A DNA stretch of 64,000 nt, from positions 1-64,000 of the forward strand of contig JAGLOP010000002.1 in the NCBI GenBank assembly GCA_023138835.1, given 5' to 3'. The DNA is from Arcobacteraceae bacterium (GTDB taxonomy: Bacteria > Campylobacterota > Campylobacteria > Campylobacterales > Arcobacteraceae). A program made the position numbers and the translations under genes. Of this stretch, positions 37,617 to 46,513 are shown piece after piece. The notes beneath the pieces were generated by a model, which saw nothing but the letters and a program-made list of their open reading frames with translations, had not been told where the DNA came from and ran no database searches. Every line of letters begins with the position of its first letter. Within the stretch, counting starts at the first letter, position 1.

Positions 37617-37987
37617 TTTTAGAGCAAGAAGGGTATTCTTATAAATTTGATGCCATTAGATGTTCGACTTGTGAAGGTAACTGTTGTATAGGTGAAAGCG
37701 GATTTATTTGGATAACTAAAGAAGAGATTGAGAAGTTAGCTTTATTTTTAGAGCAAAGTATTGAAGAAGTTGTGTCAAAAAGTTTACGAAAAGTAGGGTA
37801 TAAATATTCTATTAAAGAAGTTCAATTATCAAAAGATAATTTTGCTTGTAAATTTTTTGATTTAACTAAAAAACAATGTAGTATTTATGATGTGCGACCA
37901 AGTCAGTGTCGTACTTTCCCTTTTTGGGATTATTTTAAGCAAAATATAGAAGAGGTAAAACAAGAGTGTCCAGCTATAGTAGAATAA
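37613..37987 (+). CDS. YkgJ-family cysteine-cluster protein
   Basis: 124 residues. Metal-binding cysteines CSTCEGNCC near 19-27, CKFFD, CSIYDVRPSQCRTFPF and a final ECP fit the YkgJ/UPF0153 zinc- or iron-chelating fold. Function unknown in this family. Coupled to the TrmN6-like gene by ATGA and overlapping the TPR gene by 22 bases. Confidence 0.85.
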   Translation: MILEQEGYSYKFDAIRCSTCEGNCCIGESGFIWITKEEIEKLALFLEQSIEEVVSKSLRKVGYKYSIKEVQLSKDNFACKFFDLTKKQCSIYDVRPSQCRTFPFWDYFKQNIEEVKQECPAIVE

Positions 37988-39222
37988 TATTTCTTATTGT
38001 ATTTTTATTTAGTGGCTGTGTGAATGCACAGCCTCCGTATAAAGATAATAGTCAACATGATACATTGATATTAGTTGCTTTGGATTATGAGTTGGCTAAG
38101 CAATATAAGCACAGTGCTAAAATTTATATCGAACTTTTTCAAATGACAAATAGTGAGGAATATTTAAATAAAGCAATCTCTCAAACTATTATGACTAAAG
38201 ATTATAAAGCTTTGGGTGAACTATGTAAAAATAATTTAGATAAATATCCTAAATTTAATGAAAGATTTTATAGACTGGCGATAATGGCATCTTTACAGCA
38301 AGTAAAATTAGATGAAGCATTAAATTTTGCAAAAAGACTTTTAAAGCAATATAATAATGTAACAAATTATGAGATAATGGGAAATGTATATTATGCAAAG
38401 GGCAAATATAAAAAAGCTATAAAGTATTTTGAAAGTGCCTACGCAACTAATAAGAAGCCCAAAACTCTAATATCTTTGGTTGATGTTTTATATATATATC
38501 TAGATGAAAAACAAAAGGCTATATCATATCTTGAAACATATTTACGACTTTTTGGCTGCCAAGAATTAGTATGTAATAAATTGATTTTATTTTACCGAGA
38601 AGAACAAAATATTGATGGTCTGATTTCTATTCTAAAAAAAGCTTTTAAAGAGTATAAACATTCACATACAAAGAATATAGTTTTAGCGCTGTTAATTGAT
38701 GTTTTAGAAAAAAAAGATATAAAAGAAGCGATAAAATTTCTTGAAGATAATAAAATAGATAACACTAGGTTATTAGTTCTTTATGAAAGAGTTAAAGATT
38801 ACAAAAAAGCATTAAATTTAGTTCGTAAATTGTATAGAAAAACTAAAAATAAAGAACTATTGGGACAAATTGCAATATTAGAGTTTGAGATGGCTGACGA
38901 TAAAAAAACCATAATGAAGCATGTAATTGCTAATTTTGAATTAGTATTAAAAACCAGTGATAATCCAAATTATAAAAACTATTATGGATATTTATTAATT
39001 GATTATGATATTAATATAAAAAAAGGATTAAAACTAGTTAAGGAAGCTTTAAAAAGTACACCAAATAACTGGGCTTATATGGACTCAGTTGCCTGGGGAT
39101 ATTATAAAATTAATAATTGCAAAGAAGCTTTCAAATATATGAAAAAAATTGTTGACCAAATTGGTCTTGATAACGAAGAGATAAAACTACATTGGGAAAA
39201 AATACAGGAGTGTAATAAGTGA
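37966..39222 (+). CDS. TPR lipoprotein
   Basis: 418 residues, GTG start. Hydrophobic N-terminus with a lipobox-like FSGC (Cys about residue 18), then about eight TPR-like helical pairs to the end, including [21 protein letters not shown] split across two helices and [17 protein letters not shown]. Probably a periplasmic-facing scaffold. Overlaps trpC by four bases. Lipidation inferred. Confidence 0.72.
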   Translation: MSSYSRIIFLIVFLFSGCVNAQPPYKDNSQHDTLILVALDYELAKQYKHSAKIYIELFQMTNSEEYLNKAISQTIMTKDYKALGELCKNNLDKYPKFNERFYRLAIMASLQQVKLDEALNFAKRLLKQYNNVTNYEIMGNVYYAKGKYKKAIKYFESAYATNKKPKTLISLVDVLYIYLDEKQKAISYLETYLRLFGCQELVCNKLILFYREEQNIDGLISILKKAFKEYKHSHTKNIVLALLIDVLEKKDIKEAIKFLEDNKIDNTRLLVLYERVKDYKKALNLVRKLYRKTKNKELLGQIAILEFEMADDKKTIMKHVIANFELVLKTSDNPNYKNYYGYLLIDYDINIKKGLKLVKEALKSTPNNWAYMDSVAWGYYKINNCKEAFKYMKKIVDQIGLDNEEIKLHWEKIQECNK

Positions 39223-40022
39223 TTTTAGATGAGATAATAAGAAAAACAAAAGATGATTTAGAAAAAAGACAAGCAGAATTTGATTTGGATTGGTTGGGGA
39301 GAAGTTTGGCATATAATCCATATCCACCAAGAGATGTAAAGCCATTTCTTACAGCAACGCCAGAAGAACCTATTAGAATTATTGCTGAAGTAAAAAAAGC
39401 CAGTCCTAGTAAAGGAATTATCAGAGAAGATTTTGATCCATTATTTATAGCTCAAGAATATTCAAATAATGGTGCCAATGCTATTTCAGTTTTAACTGAA
39501 CCTCATTGGTTTAAAGGTGATTTAGAATATCTTACAGGGATAAGAAGATACGTAAGCACTCCGTTGCTTAGAAAAGATTTTATAGTTGATAAGTATCAAA
39601 TAGTTGAGGCTTTGGTTTATGGTGCTGATTTTATTTTACTTATCGCAAAAGCATTGTCTAAAAAAGAGTTAAAAGAATTATATGAATATGCTTTACATTT
39701 AGGACTTGAAGTTCTTGTTGAAATTCATGATGTTGAAGATTTAAAAAAAGCGATGGCTTGCGGTGCATCTATTATAGGTATAAACCATAGAAATTTAGAA
39801 ACTTTTGAGATGGATATGCAACTTTGTGATAAACTAATTCCAATGATTCCCAATGGTAAAATAATAGTAGCTGAAAGTGGAGTAAGCAATTGTGAAACAA
39901 TACAAAGACTAAGTGAAATAGGTGCAGATGCATTTTTAATTGGTGAACATTTTATGCGGCAAGATGATATTGGTGCAGAAGTGCGAAGACTAAAGAATAG
40001 TCCAACCAATCTATTTAAATAA
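39219..40022 (+). CDS. trpC: Indole-3-glycerol phosphate synthase
   Basis: 267 residues, GTG start with AGGAG eight to ten bases upstream. TIM barrel; [39 protein letters not shown] and VAESGVS are the catalytic and phosphate-binding motifs. It is not fused to TrpF and is separated from other trp genes. Confidence 0.96.
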   Translation: MILDEIIRKTKDDLEKRQAEFDLDWLGRSLAYNPYPPRDVKPFLTATPEEPIRIIAEVKKASPSKGIIREDFDPLFIAQEYSNNGANAISVLTEPHWFKGDLEYLTGIRRYVSTPLLRKDFIVDKYQIVEALVYGADFILLIAKALSKKELKELYEYALHLGLEVLVEIHDVEDLKKAMACGASIIGINHRNLETFEMDMQLCDKLIPMIPNGKIIVAESGVSNCETIQRLSEIGADAFLIGEHFMRQDDIGAEVRRLKNSPTNLFK

Positions 40023-40028
40023 AAAACC

Positions 40029-40574
40029 ATGGCTGATTCTCAAGAATTAAAAAAAGCTTTCTTTTCACATCAAGATAGCTTTTTTGGTAAGAAGCCAACA
40101 ACTTATCATAATTTTCATATGAGAGAGATTACCTCTATATTTAGTAGTATCGCTAATAAACCACAGTATCAAGAGATACGAAAAAGATATAAAATTCATC
40201 ATGCTATAAAACTTGGACTCTCACAAACACATTTAGGCTTTATTGTTTATGTAGCTTACAAAAGTCCGGTTTTAACAATTATGGCTACAAATCATGTTGG
40301 ACAAACTGAACTTAATTATCAGAAGATGGCTTTAATTAAACACTTAAAGAGATATAAGGATTTTAAGGATATTCAAAAAATAAGTATTTTAAGATATGAT
40401 AGAGTTAAAGCAGAAGAGGAATTAAAGTATCCTAAGGCACAAAATGAAAATATTAAAATAAAACCACAAACCTTTAATGAAAAAAGTTATGGAATTTTTG
40501 AAAATAATATAAGTGATGAAAAGTTATATAAAAAGATTGAAGAGATAAGGAAATTGATTAAAAAGAAACTTTAA
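40029..40574 (+). CDS. DciA/DUF721-like protein
   Basis: 181 residues. The middle (about 60-125) has a beta strand pair followed by NHVGQTELNYQKMALIKHL, which resembles the DUF721/DciA core of Campylobacterota (...GxxxEFNYxxxLIKxL). DciA loads or recruits replicative helicase DnaB. Basic C-terminal tail (KKIEEIRKLIKKKL). Six bases after trpC; its end overlaps the convergent transglycosylase gene by 17 bases. Tentative family call. Confidence 0.45.
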   Translation: MADSQELKKAFFSHQDSFFGKKPTTYHNFHMREITSIFSSIANKPQYQEIRKRYKIHHAIKLGLSQTHLGFIVYVAYKSPVLTIMATNHVGQTELNYQKMALIKHLKRYKDFKDIQKISILRYDRVKAEEELKYPKAQNENIKIKPQTFNEKSYGIFENNISDEKLYKKIEEIRKLIKKKL

Positions 40575-41610
40575 GTGCCTGTGCTAATTGATGTACAGAC
40601 ATAGCATAATATGCGCTGTGATTATATCTTGTGATGACATAAAAATTTCTTGCAGCATACCAAAGTTCATCATAAGAAGACTTGCTGAGTTTTATCAGTC
40701 TTACCTTATCCTTATAATTCCATCGCCCATATTTAGGTTTTATCCCCATAAGGTCAGCTCGATTGTATTTTCTATTGTACCCTGTTTTATATTGTCTAAA
40801 TCGCTCACCCTTATATGATACTCTTGTAGCAACTTTTTCATCTTTTTTCCAACCATTTTCTTTTAAATAGTTAGCAATACTGGCAATGGCATCTTGTGGA
40901 TGTTGTAAACTTATTTTTCCATCTTTATTGAAATCTATACCGTATGCTTCATAATTACTTGGCATAAATTGTCCAAGCCCAATCGCTCCAGTATATGAAC
41001 CCATTACATTTTTTGGATTAATTTTATGTCTGGAGGCAAGTCTTATAAATTCTTTTAACTCTTTTTTGAAAAAATTATTTCTTCTGTTTTTCTCAAAGCT
41101 GAGTGTTGTTAAGGTATCAAAAACAGGGAATTTACCTACATTTTTACCATAAACACTTTCAATACCAATAATCGCGGTAATATATTCAGCAGGAATACCA
41201 TATTGTTTCTCCACTTTTTCAAAAGTTGATTTATATTTATTCCTAAATTTAATACCTTGACTTATTCTTTTTTCAGTTACTTTATATTTAACATAACGAT
41301 CCCATGCACCATGTAAAGGATATTTTTTTGTTGATTTTGTTCTTGTTGATTTTGTTCTTGTTCCACTAATAATATTAAATGGTATTGTTTGTTTGTTAAC
41401 ATTTGAAAAAAGATTATTCAGATATACTCTTTTATAATTATATTTTTCAACCATCATATTTATAAACTCAATAGTTTGTGGATTTTTAGAATAATCTTTT
41501 AATAAATTTTTAGTTTTTGAAGCATCTATATTTACTGTAAAAATAAATATAAATACTGTGCCCAGTAGAATTTTAAAACTATTATTTATTTTTATAGATA
41601 AATTAAACAT
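40558..41610 (-). CDS. Lytic murein transglycosylase, MltB type
   Basis: 350 residues. Signal-like hydrophobic segment about 10-28. Catalytic Glu in IIGIESVYGKNVGKF, then GAIGLGQFMPSNYEAYGIDF and DAIASIANYLKENGW, diagnostic of SLT_2/MltB. No lipobox, so soluble periplasmic or membrane-anchored. Contains a small RTKST tandem duplication before the catalytic domain. Starts where the yggS stop lies. Confidence 0.9.
   Translation of the reverse strand: MFNLSIKINNSFKILLGTVFIFIFTVNIDASKTKNLLKDYSKNPQTIEFINMMVEKYNYKRVYLNNLFSNVNKQTIPFNIISGTRTKSTRTKSTKKYPLHGAWDRYVKYKVTEKRISQGIKFRNKYKSTFEKVEKQYGIPAEYITAIIGIESVYGKNVGKFPVFDTLTTLSFEKNRRNNFFKKELKEFIRLASRHKINPKNVMGSYTGAIGLGQFMPSNYEAYGIDFNKDGKISLQHPQDAIASIANYLKENGWKKDEKVATRVSYKGERFRQYKTGYNRKYNRADLMGIKPKYGRWNYKDKVRLIKLSKSSYDELWYAARNFYVITRYNHSAYYAMSVHQLAQALKVSF
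41328..41357 (-). repeat. 15-bp tandem repeat inside the MltB-like gene
   Basis: Two exact copies of TTGTTGATTTTGTTC on the plus strand. In the protein they give RTKST twice, in the linker ahead of the catalytic domain. In-frame, so copy changes would not break the gene. Confidence 0.85.
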
Positions 41611-42290
41611 TATTTAAATAAAGCAGACCCGACTCTTATCATATTTGAACCGCATTCAATAGCAAGTTCGTAATCTCCACTCATACCCATAGAACAAATT
41701 GTGGCATCTTTACATTTAGCAAAAATATCATAAGTGAGTTCAAAACTTTGTTTGATGATTTCTTTATCATCAGTATGAGCTCCAATACTCATAACACCTT
41801 TTAAATTTATATGTGGACATTCTTTTACAATTTTATTAAAAGTATCAACCGCAATCTCCGGCATCACACCTGATTTAGTATCTTCATATGCAGAATTTAT
41901 TTGTAAAAGGCAATTCATTTTTTTACCCTTAGCCTCTAACTTTTTATTTAACTCTAATGCCAATTCCAAACTGTCTAAAGAATGTACCAAAGCAGGGTTA
42001 AGGTCTATTAGATTATTTATTTTGTTTTTTTGTAAACTTCCAACAAAATGCCAAGATAACGGTAATTCATCAAGCTCTTGTGCCTTTTGTTTTAAATCTT
42101 GAATTTTATTTTCTCCAAATGCTCTTTGACCCGCATTATAAAGCGTAGTTATATCATTACTAGTTGAGTATTTACTAATGGCTACAAGTTGCACAATATG
42201 ATGATCATCTACTTTTAATCTTGCTTTTTCTATTTTTTCTATTACAGTATCTAAATTTTTGATTGCTTCTGTTCTTTGTATATTTTGCAT
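41610..42290 (-). CDS. YggS-family pyridoxal-phosphate homeostasis protein
   Basis: 226 residues from the ATG at 42290, which is preceded by AAAGGAATTGCC. The longer frame to 42311 is less likely. PLP lysine in VAISKYSTSNDI, then GENKIQDLKQKA, WHFVGSLQKNK and SMGMSGDYELAI, all typical of PLPBP/YggS. Four genes of the block lie behind it in the same direction. Confidence 0.93.
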   Translation of the reverse strand: MQNIQRTEAIKNLDTVIEKIEKARLKVDDHHIVQLVAISKYSTSNDITTLYNAGQRAFGENKIQDLKQKAQELDELPLSWHFVGSLQKNKINNLIDLNPALVHSLDSLELALELNKKLEAKGKKMNCLLQINSAYEDTKSGVMPEIAVDTFNKIVKECPHINLKGVMSIGAHTDDKEIIKQSFELTYDIFAKCKDATICSMGMSGDYELAIECGSNMIRVGSALFK

Positions 42291-42314
42291 GGCAATTCCT
42301 TTCGTCATCATTTT

Positions 42315-43367
42315 TTATCCCATCATTCTATTAATATCATTATATAAACCAAGACCCATAAGAGCAAATAATATTACCCATCCGGCAACTGTTAAACTTA
42401 TTAAAACACTATTGCTTGGTTTTCTTTTTGTAATCATCTCATAAAGATTGAACATAATATGACCGCCATCCAGAGCAGGTATTGGTAAAAGATTCAGAAC
42501 CCCCAAGTTTACAGAAATTAAAGCCATAATTGTTAAAAGTGCTACAAAGCTTGATTGACTTGCTTGTGAAATAACTGTTCCTATGGCAATAACTCCGCCT
42601 ATTTCACTTGTAGGAATTATCCCTTGTATCATCTTTTGTAAGCCCAAAAATATCATTTTACTTGCATCATAAGTTTTATCGTAGGCAAAGATTACAGATT
42701 CAATAGGTGAATAATATATTGTGACTGTTTTAGGAGCAGGGGCTATTCCTATCATCCTTTTTTGTATCTTTTCTCTAAACATATTTTGGCTGTCGCTAAG
42801 TTTTGCACTTATGATAAATGTTTGCAGTTTTCCATCTCTTTTAATATAAAACTTTAAACCGCCTTTTGAATTTTTGATAATAATACTTAAATCATCCCAA
42901 GTTTTAATTTTAGTATTATTAATTTTTAAAATTTCATCATTGGCTTTCAGTCCGGCTTTTTGTGCCGGAGAATTTTCAATTACTTTTCCAATAGTAGGAG
43001 AGAGATGATTGTTTCCCAGTAATCCAATTGCAATATAAACTACAAAAGCTAATAAAAAATTTGCAAATGGACCTGCAAGTAAGATAAGTATTCTTTGAAA
43101 TGGTGTTTTAGTATTATAACTGTCTGGATCATTATTTATTAAAGCAGGATTGATATCTTCCTGCCCTTTCATTTTTACATAACCGCCAAGAGGAATAAGA
43201 GAAAAAGACCATTGTGTTCCTTTCCATTGTTTTGAAATTAATTTTTTACCAAAACCAATAGAGAATACATATACTTTAACACCAAGAAGTCTGGCAACTG
43301 CAAAATGCCCTAATTCATGAAAAAAAACTAAAATTGATAATACAATTAGAAAAGTAATTAAACCCAA
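42315..43367 (-). CDS. rseP: Site-2 zinc metalloprotease RseP
   Basis: 350 residues, inner membrane. Zinc motif HELGH near 17-21 in the first helix, one PDZ domain (about 115-190) and the third-ligand motif NLLPIPALDGGH. Cleaves anti-sigma and signal-peptide remnants inside the membrane. 19 bases downstream of pgsA. Confidence 0.94.
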   Translation of the reverse strand: MGLITFLIVLSILVFFHELGHFAVARLLGVKVYVFSIGFGKKLISKQWKGTQWSFSLIPLGGYVKMKGQEDINPALINNDPDSYNTKTPFQRILILLAGPFANFLLAFVVYIAIGLLGNNHLSPTIGKVIENSPAQKAGLKANDEILKINNTKIKTWDDLSIIIKNSKGGLKFYIKRDGKLQTFIISAKLSDSQNMFREKIQKRMIGIAPAPKTVTIYYSPIESVIFAYDKTYDASKMIFLGLQKMIQGIIPTSEIGGVIAIGTVISQASQSSFVALLTIMALISVNLGVLNLLPIPALDGGHIMFNLYEMITKRKPSNSVLISLTVAGWVILFALMGLGLYNDINRMMG

Positions 43368-43386
43368 TTTTTAAACCTTTAAAATA

Positions 43387-43938
43387 TTATTTGAGATAAG
43401 AGCGAATATATTCAAATCCAGAATATAAAGTTAAAGCTACTGCTAACCATAAAAGTTCAGTAGCAAATGGCCAATTCATAATTAAAAAACCAATAGCAAT
43501 CATCTGTACTACTGTTTTAACTTTTCCTGCCATTGTAGAAGCCACTTCTTTACCTTCTGATACTGCAACAACACGAAGACCCGTGATAAAAAATTCTCTT
43601 GAAAGTATTAAAAATACTGCAAAAGCACCAGCTCTGTCTAAAGCAATCAGACCAATAAACCCTGCAAGGATAAGCATCTTATCAGCAAGAGGGTCAAGTA
43701 TGGCACCAAGCTTTGTCATTTGATTCCAATTTCTGGCAATAAAACCGTCAAAAAAATCAGTAATAGAAGCAATTACAAAAATTAAACCGGCAAAATAATC
43801 AAACCAGCTAGGGTCCCATTTGGCAAAAATCGGATTTGATTGATCTACCATAAACCATAGCATTAAAGGTGCAAGTAAAATTCTAAATGCAGCTAAAATA
43901 TTCGGTAAATTTAAATTTGTATTAGTTTTTTGGTTCAT
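43387..43938 (-). CDS. pgsA: Phosphatidylglycerophosphate synthase
   Basis: 183 residues, about five transmembrane helices. The CDP-alcohol phosphotransferase motif DFFDGFIAR...GAILDPLAD (D-x2-DG-x2-AR-x8-G-x3-D-x3-D) is complete. Makes PGP for phosphatidylglycerol and cardiolipin. Two bases after the enoyl-reductase gene. Confidence 0.95.
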   Translation of the reverse strand: MNQKTNTNLNLPNILAAFRILLAPLMLWFMVDQSNPIFAKWDPSWFDYFAGLIFVIASITDFFDGFIARNWNQMTKLGAILDPLADKMLILAGFIGLIALDRAGAFAVFLILSREFFITGLRVVAVSEGKEVASTMAGKVKTVVQMIAIGFLIMNWPFATELLWLAVALTLYSGFEYIRSYLK

Positions 43939-43940
43939 AA

Positions 43941-44711
43941 TTATTTTTTAAAAGTAGTCCCGCCATCAACTATTAAAGTTGAACCGGTAATCCAACTAGA
44001 TTCATCACTACATAAAAAGTAACAAGCACTTGCTAAATCTTCAGGTTGTCCCATACGATTAAGCGGGGATAATTCAGCAGTTTTTGCAGCAACCTCTTCA
44101 TAGTTTGTAAATGCTTTAAGAGCATCTGTATCAATAGGTCCGCCAGAAACTGCATTTACTCTAATTCCCATTTGTCCAAGTTCAGTAGCTGCATATCTAA
44201 CCATAGCTTCAACTGCTGCTTTATTTGTACCATGACCTGCATAGTTTTCAATATATACCAAATTTCCTGTACTGCTTAAAGATACAATAGCACCGCCGTT
44301 AGTCATCCTTTTTGCAGCTTGTTGAGAAGCACAAACAAAGGCATCAACAGTTGCAGTATAAATATTGTTAAGTCCTCTTGGTTTTAATTTCATAAATTTA
44401 TTATATCCACCAACAACAGCACGACCGTAAATCATAGCATTTGAGATAAAATAATCAACTCTGTCAAAATCTTCATCTATTTTTAAAAACAGTTCTTTTG
44501 CAGTTTCAGGTTCTAAAATATTATAAGGATAATATCTGGCTTTTATTCCAAATTGAGCTTCTAAATCAGCTGCAATTTCTTTTGCACTCTCTTCATTTGA
44601 ATTATATGTAAAAGCTACATTGATTCCCTCTTTTGCAAATCTATAAGCACAAGCTTTACCTATACCTTTTGTTGCACCTGTTATTACTAAAGTTTTTCCT
44701 GTATTTGACAT
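43941..44711 (-). CDS. SDR oxidoreductase, probable enoyl-ACP reductase (FabI/FabL-like)
   Basis: 256 residues. NAD(P)-binding TGATKGIGK near 12-20, catalytic YxxxxxxK in YAGHGTNKAAVEA, and the C-terminal GSTLIVDGG. In Campylobacterota this position in the dapA-pgsA block is commonly annotated as enoyl-ACP reductase, which finishes each cycle of fatty-acid elongation. Family certain, exact reaction likely. Confidence 0.8.
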   Translation of the reverse strand: MSNTGKTLVITGATKGIGKACAYRFAKEGINVAFTYNSNEESAKEIAADLEAQFGIKARYYPYNILEPETAKELFLKIDEDFDRVDYFISNAMIYGRAVVGGYNKFMKLKPRGLNNIYTATVDAFVCASQQAAKRMTNGGAIVSLSSTGNLVYIENYAGHGTNKAAVEAMVRYAATELGQMGIRVNAVSGGPIDTDALKAFTNYEEVAAKTAELSPLNRMGQPEDLASACYFLCSDESSWITGSTLIVDGGTTFKK

Positions 44712-45601
44712 TATTTTTGTACCTCATATTGTTCTAATATTTTTTCTATAGCTTTCATATTTTCAACACTTGGTGCTGTTAATGGAAGTCTATACTCTAA
44801 TGTATCAATTAGACCTGCTATATACATTGCAGCTTTAATTGGTATAGGATTTGCTTCACAAAACAGTACTTTATTTATTGGATAAAGTTTTTCGCTTAAT
44901 GCTTTAGCTTCTACTAGATTTCCTGCTAATGTATCGTGAACTAATTTACTTTTCAAATCAGGTAAAAGATTTGCAGTTACAGAAGTGATACCTGCACCAC
45001 CACTAGTTAAGATTGAATAATCAATAGCATCATCACCGCTTAGTATTTTTAAATTGGGCATTAATGATTGAAGTTCAATAACTCTATCCAAACTACCGGT
45101 TGCTTCTTTAATTCCATACATATTTTTACAATCATTATATAGTCTTTGAACTGTTGATGCTAATATATCTACACCAGTTCTTCCTGGTACATTGTAAAGC
45201 ATAAAACCTAAATCAGGTACAGAATCTGCAACTGCTTTATAATGTTGATAAAGACCTTCTTGTGTAGGTTTATTATAATAAGGACTTACAGAAAATATAG
45301 CATCAACACCAAGTTTTTGAGCTTGTTGAGCAATTCTTATAGCTTCATGTGTTGCATTACTTCCTGCACCTGCAAGTACTTGAGTTTTTGTTCCTTTACA
45401 AACTTCAACAGCAATTTCTATACATCTTACATCTTCATCAAATTGTAATGTACAGCTTTCCCCCGTAGTTCCTACAGGACAAACAGCATCTATACCATTG
45501 TCAATTTGTCTTTGAATTAGTCTAGCATAAGTTTGCTCATCTAGTTTACCATTTTTAAATGGTGTAATAATAGCGGTCGTTGCACCTGTAACTATAGTCA
45601 T
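44711..45601 (-). CDS. dapA: 4-hydroxy-tetrahydrodipicolinate synthase
   Basis: 296 residues. Class I aldolase fold; VGTTGESCTL substrate loop near 41-50, Tyr in SVSPYYNKPTQEG, and the Schiff-base Lys in GIKEATGSLDRV near 161. First committed step of lysine/diaminopimelate synthesis. One base overlap with the SDR gene. Confidence 0.96.
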   Translation of the reverse strand: MTIVTGATTAIITPFKNGKLDEQTYARLIQRQIDNGIDAVCPVGTTGESCTLQFDEDVRCIEIAVEVCKGTKTQVLAGAGSNATHEAIRIAQQAQKLGVDAIFSVSPYYNKPTQEGLYQHYKAVADSVPDLGFMLYNVPGRTGVDILASTVQRLYNDCKNMYGIKEATGSLDRVIELQSLMPNLKILSGDDAIDYSILTSGGAGITSVTANLLPDLKSKLVHDTLAGNLVEAKALSEKLYPINKVLFCEANPIPIKAAMYIAGLIDTLEYRLPLTAPSVENMKAIEKILEQYEVQK

Positions 45602-45779
45602 CTTTTCATTTCCTTATATCTATTCTTATTTTATATCCGCGATTATATCTAATTATTTTAGTTAAGTAGCTTTTGTAATTATTAAATATAAAGATTTCTA
45701 AAATTATTTGTTTTAAGGTTTTTTTATGACATAATTCTTTATGGAAAAAATTATCCAGTAAAATTAAAAGGAGATAAAA

Positions 45780-46466
45780 ATGAGACAATATGAATCGTAT
45801 AGATGTAATAAATGTGGAAATATCGTTGAAGTACAAAATGTAGGCGGTGGAACTTTACATTGTTGTGGTGAAGCTATGGAGATGATTACGGAAAATTTAA
45901 CAATGGTAAATTTGGGCAAAGCATTTGCCGGTGAATCGCAAGCAAGGAATAAATATGAATACTTTGCTAAAGTTGCTCAAAAAGAAGGATATAGAGATAT
46001 AGCAGAACATTTCCAAAGAGCTGCAGATAATGAAAAACATCATGCAAAAATGGAACTTGCTTTAAATAATAGAATGACAAATAACAGTGAAGATGATTTT
46101 AATAAATCAAGTGGAGATACCACGTGTGGAAACACTGCTCAAAATCTTCAAATGGCAATAGATGGTGAATCTTATGAAAATACAACTATGTATCCTGATT
46201 TTGCACAAATTGCTAAAGATGAAGGTCATAAAGAGGCTGCAAAATTATTTACAGGTATTGGTAAAATTGAAGTTGAACATGAAAATATGTTTAAAATACT
46301 TTTAGAAAGACTTGAAGAAGATGCTGAGTTTATAAGTGAAGATGAAGATGAAGCTTGGATTTGTGAAGTTTGCGGTCATGTACATTATGGTAAAAAAGCT
46401 TTAAAAGTTTGTCCTGTTTGTAAGCATGGTCAAGAGTATCAATCTAGATTAAATTCTAAAAAATAA
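45780..46466 (+). CDS. Desulforubrerythrin (desulforedoxin + rubrerythrin + rubredoxin)
   Basis: 228 residues, three iron modules: desulforedoxin-like (C9, C12, C28, C29; CNKCGN...HCCGEAM), rubrerythrin di-iron four-helix bundle (about 40-180, with the EXXH-type ligands GESQARNKYEYF, NEKHHAK, DGESYENTTMYP, KIEVEHENMF), and a C-terminal rubredoxin (CEVCGHVHYGKKALKVCPVC). This three-domain form is known from Campylobacter jejuni (Rrc/DRbr), where it reduces peroxide. A strong AAGGAG RBS precedes it. It interrupts an otherwise minus-strand block. Confidence 0.93.
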   Translation: MRQYESYRCNKCGNIVEVQNVGGGTLHCCGEAMEMITENLTMVNLGKAFAGESQARNKYEYFAKVAQKEGYRDIAEHFQRAADNEKHHAKMELALNNRMTNNSEDDFNKSSGDTTCGNTAQNLQMAIDGESYENTTMYPDFAQIAKDEGHKEAAKLFTGIGKIEVEHENMFKILLERLEEDAEFISEDEDEAWICEVCGHVHYGKKALKVCPVCKHGQEYQSRLNSKK

Positions 46467-46472
46467 CTCTTA

Positions 46473-46500
46473 GAATAGTCTCTAAGACTAGAGACTATTC
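46473..46500. terminator. Bidirectional terminator between desulforubrerythrin and the M16 gene
   Basis: Perfect 12-bp stem GAATAGTCTCTA / TAGAGACTATTC, 4-base loop, T-rich on both outer sides. It serves both convergent genes. Confidence 0.75.
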
Positions 46501-46513
46501 ATCTTTGTATTTT

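Noticed and set aside
42291-42311. Longer start of the yggS-like gene
   Set aside because: AAAGGAA lies directly before the ATG at 42290 and the extra residues MMTKGIA do not match the family.
45673-45692. Possible PerR/Fur box before the desulforubrerythrin gene (TGTAATTATTAAATATAA)
   Set aside because: Partial match only, in a very AT-rich gap where such matches are expected by chance.
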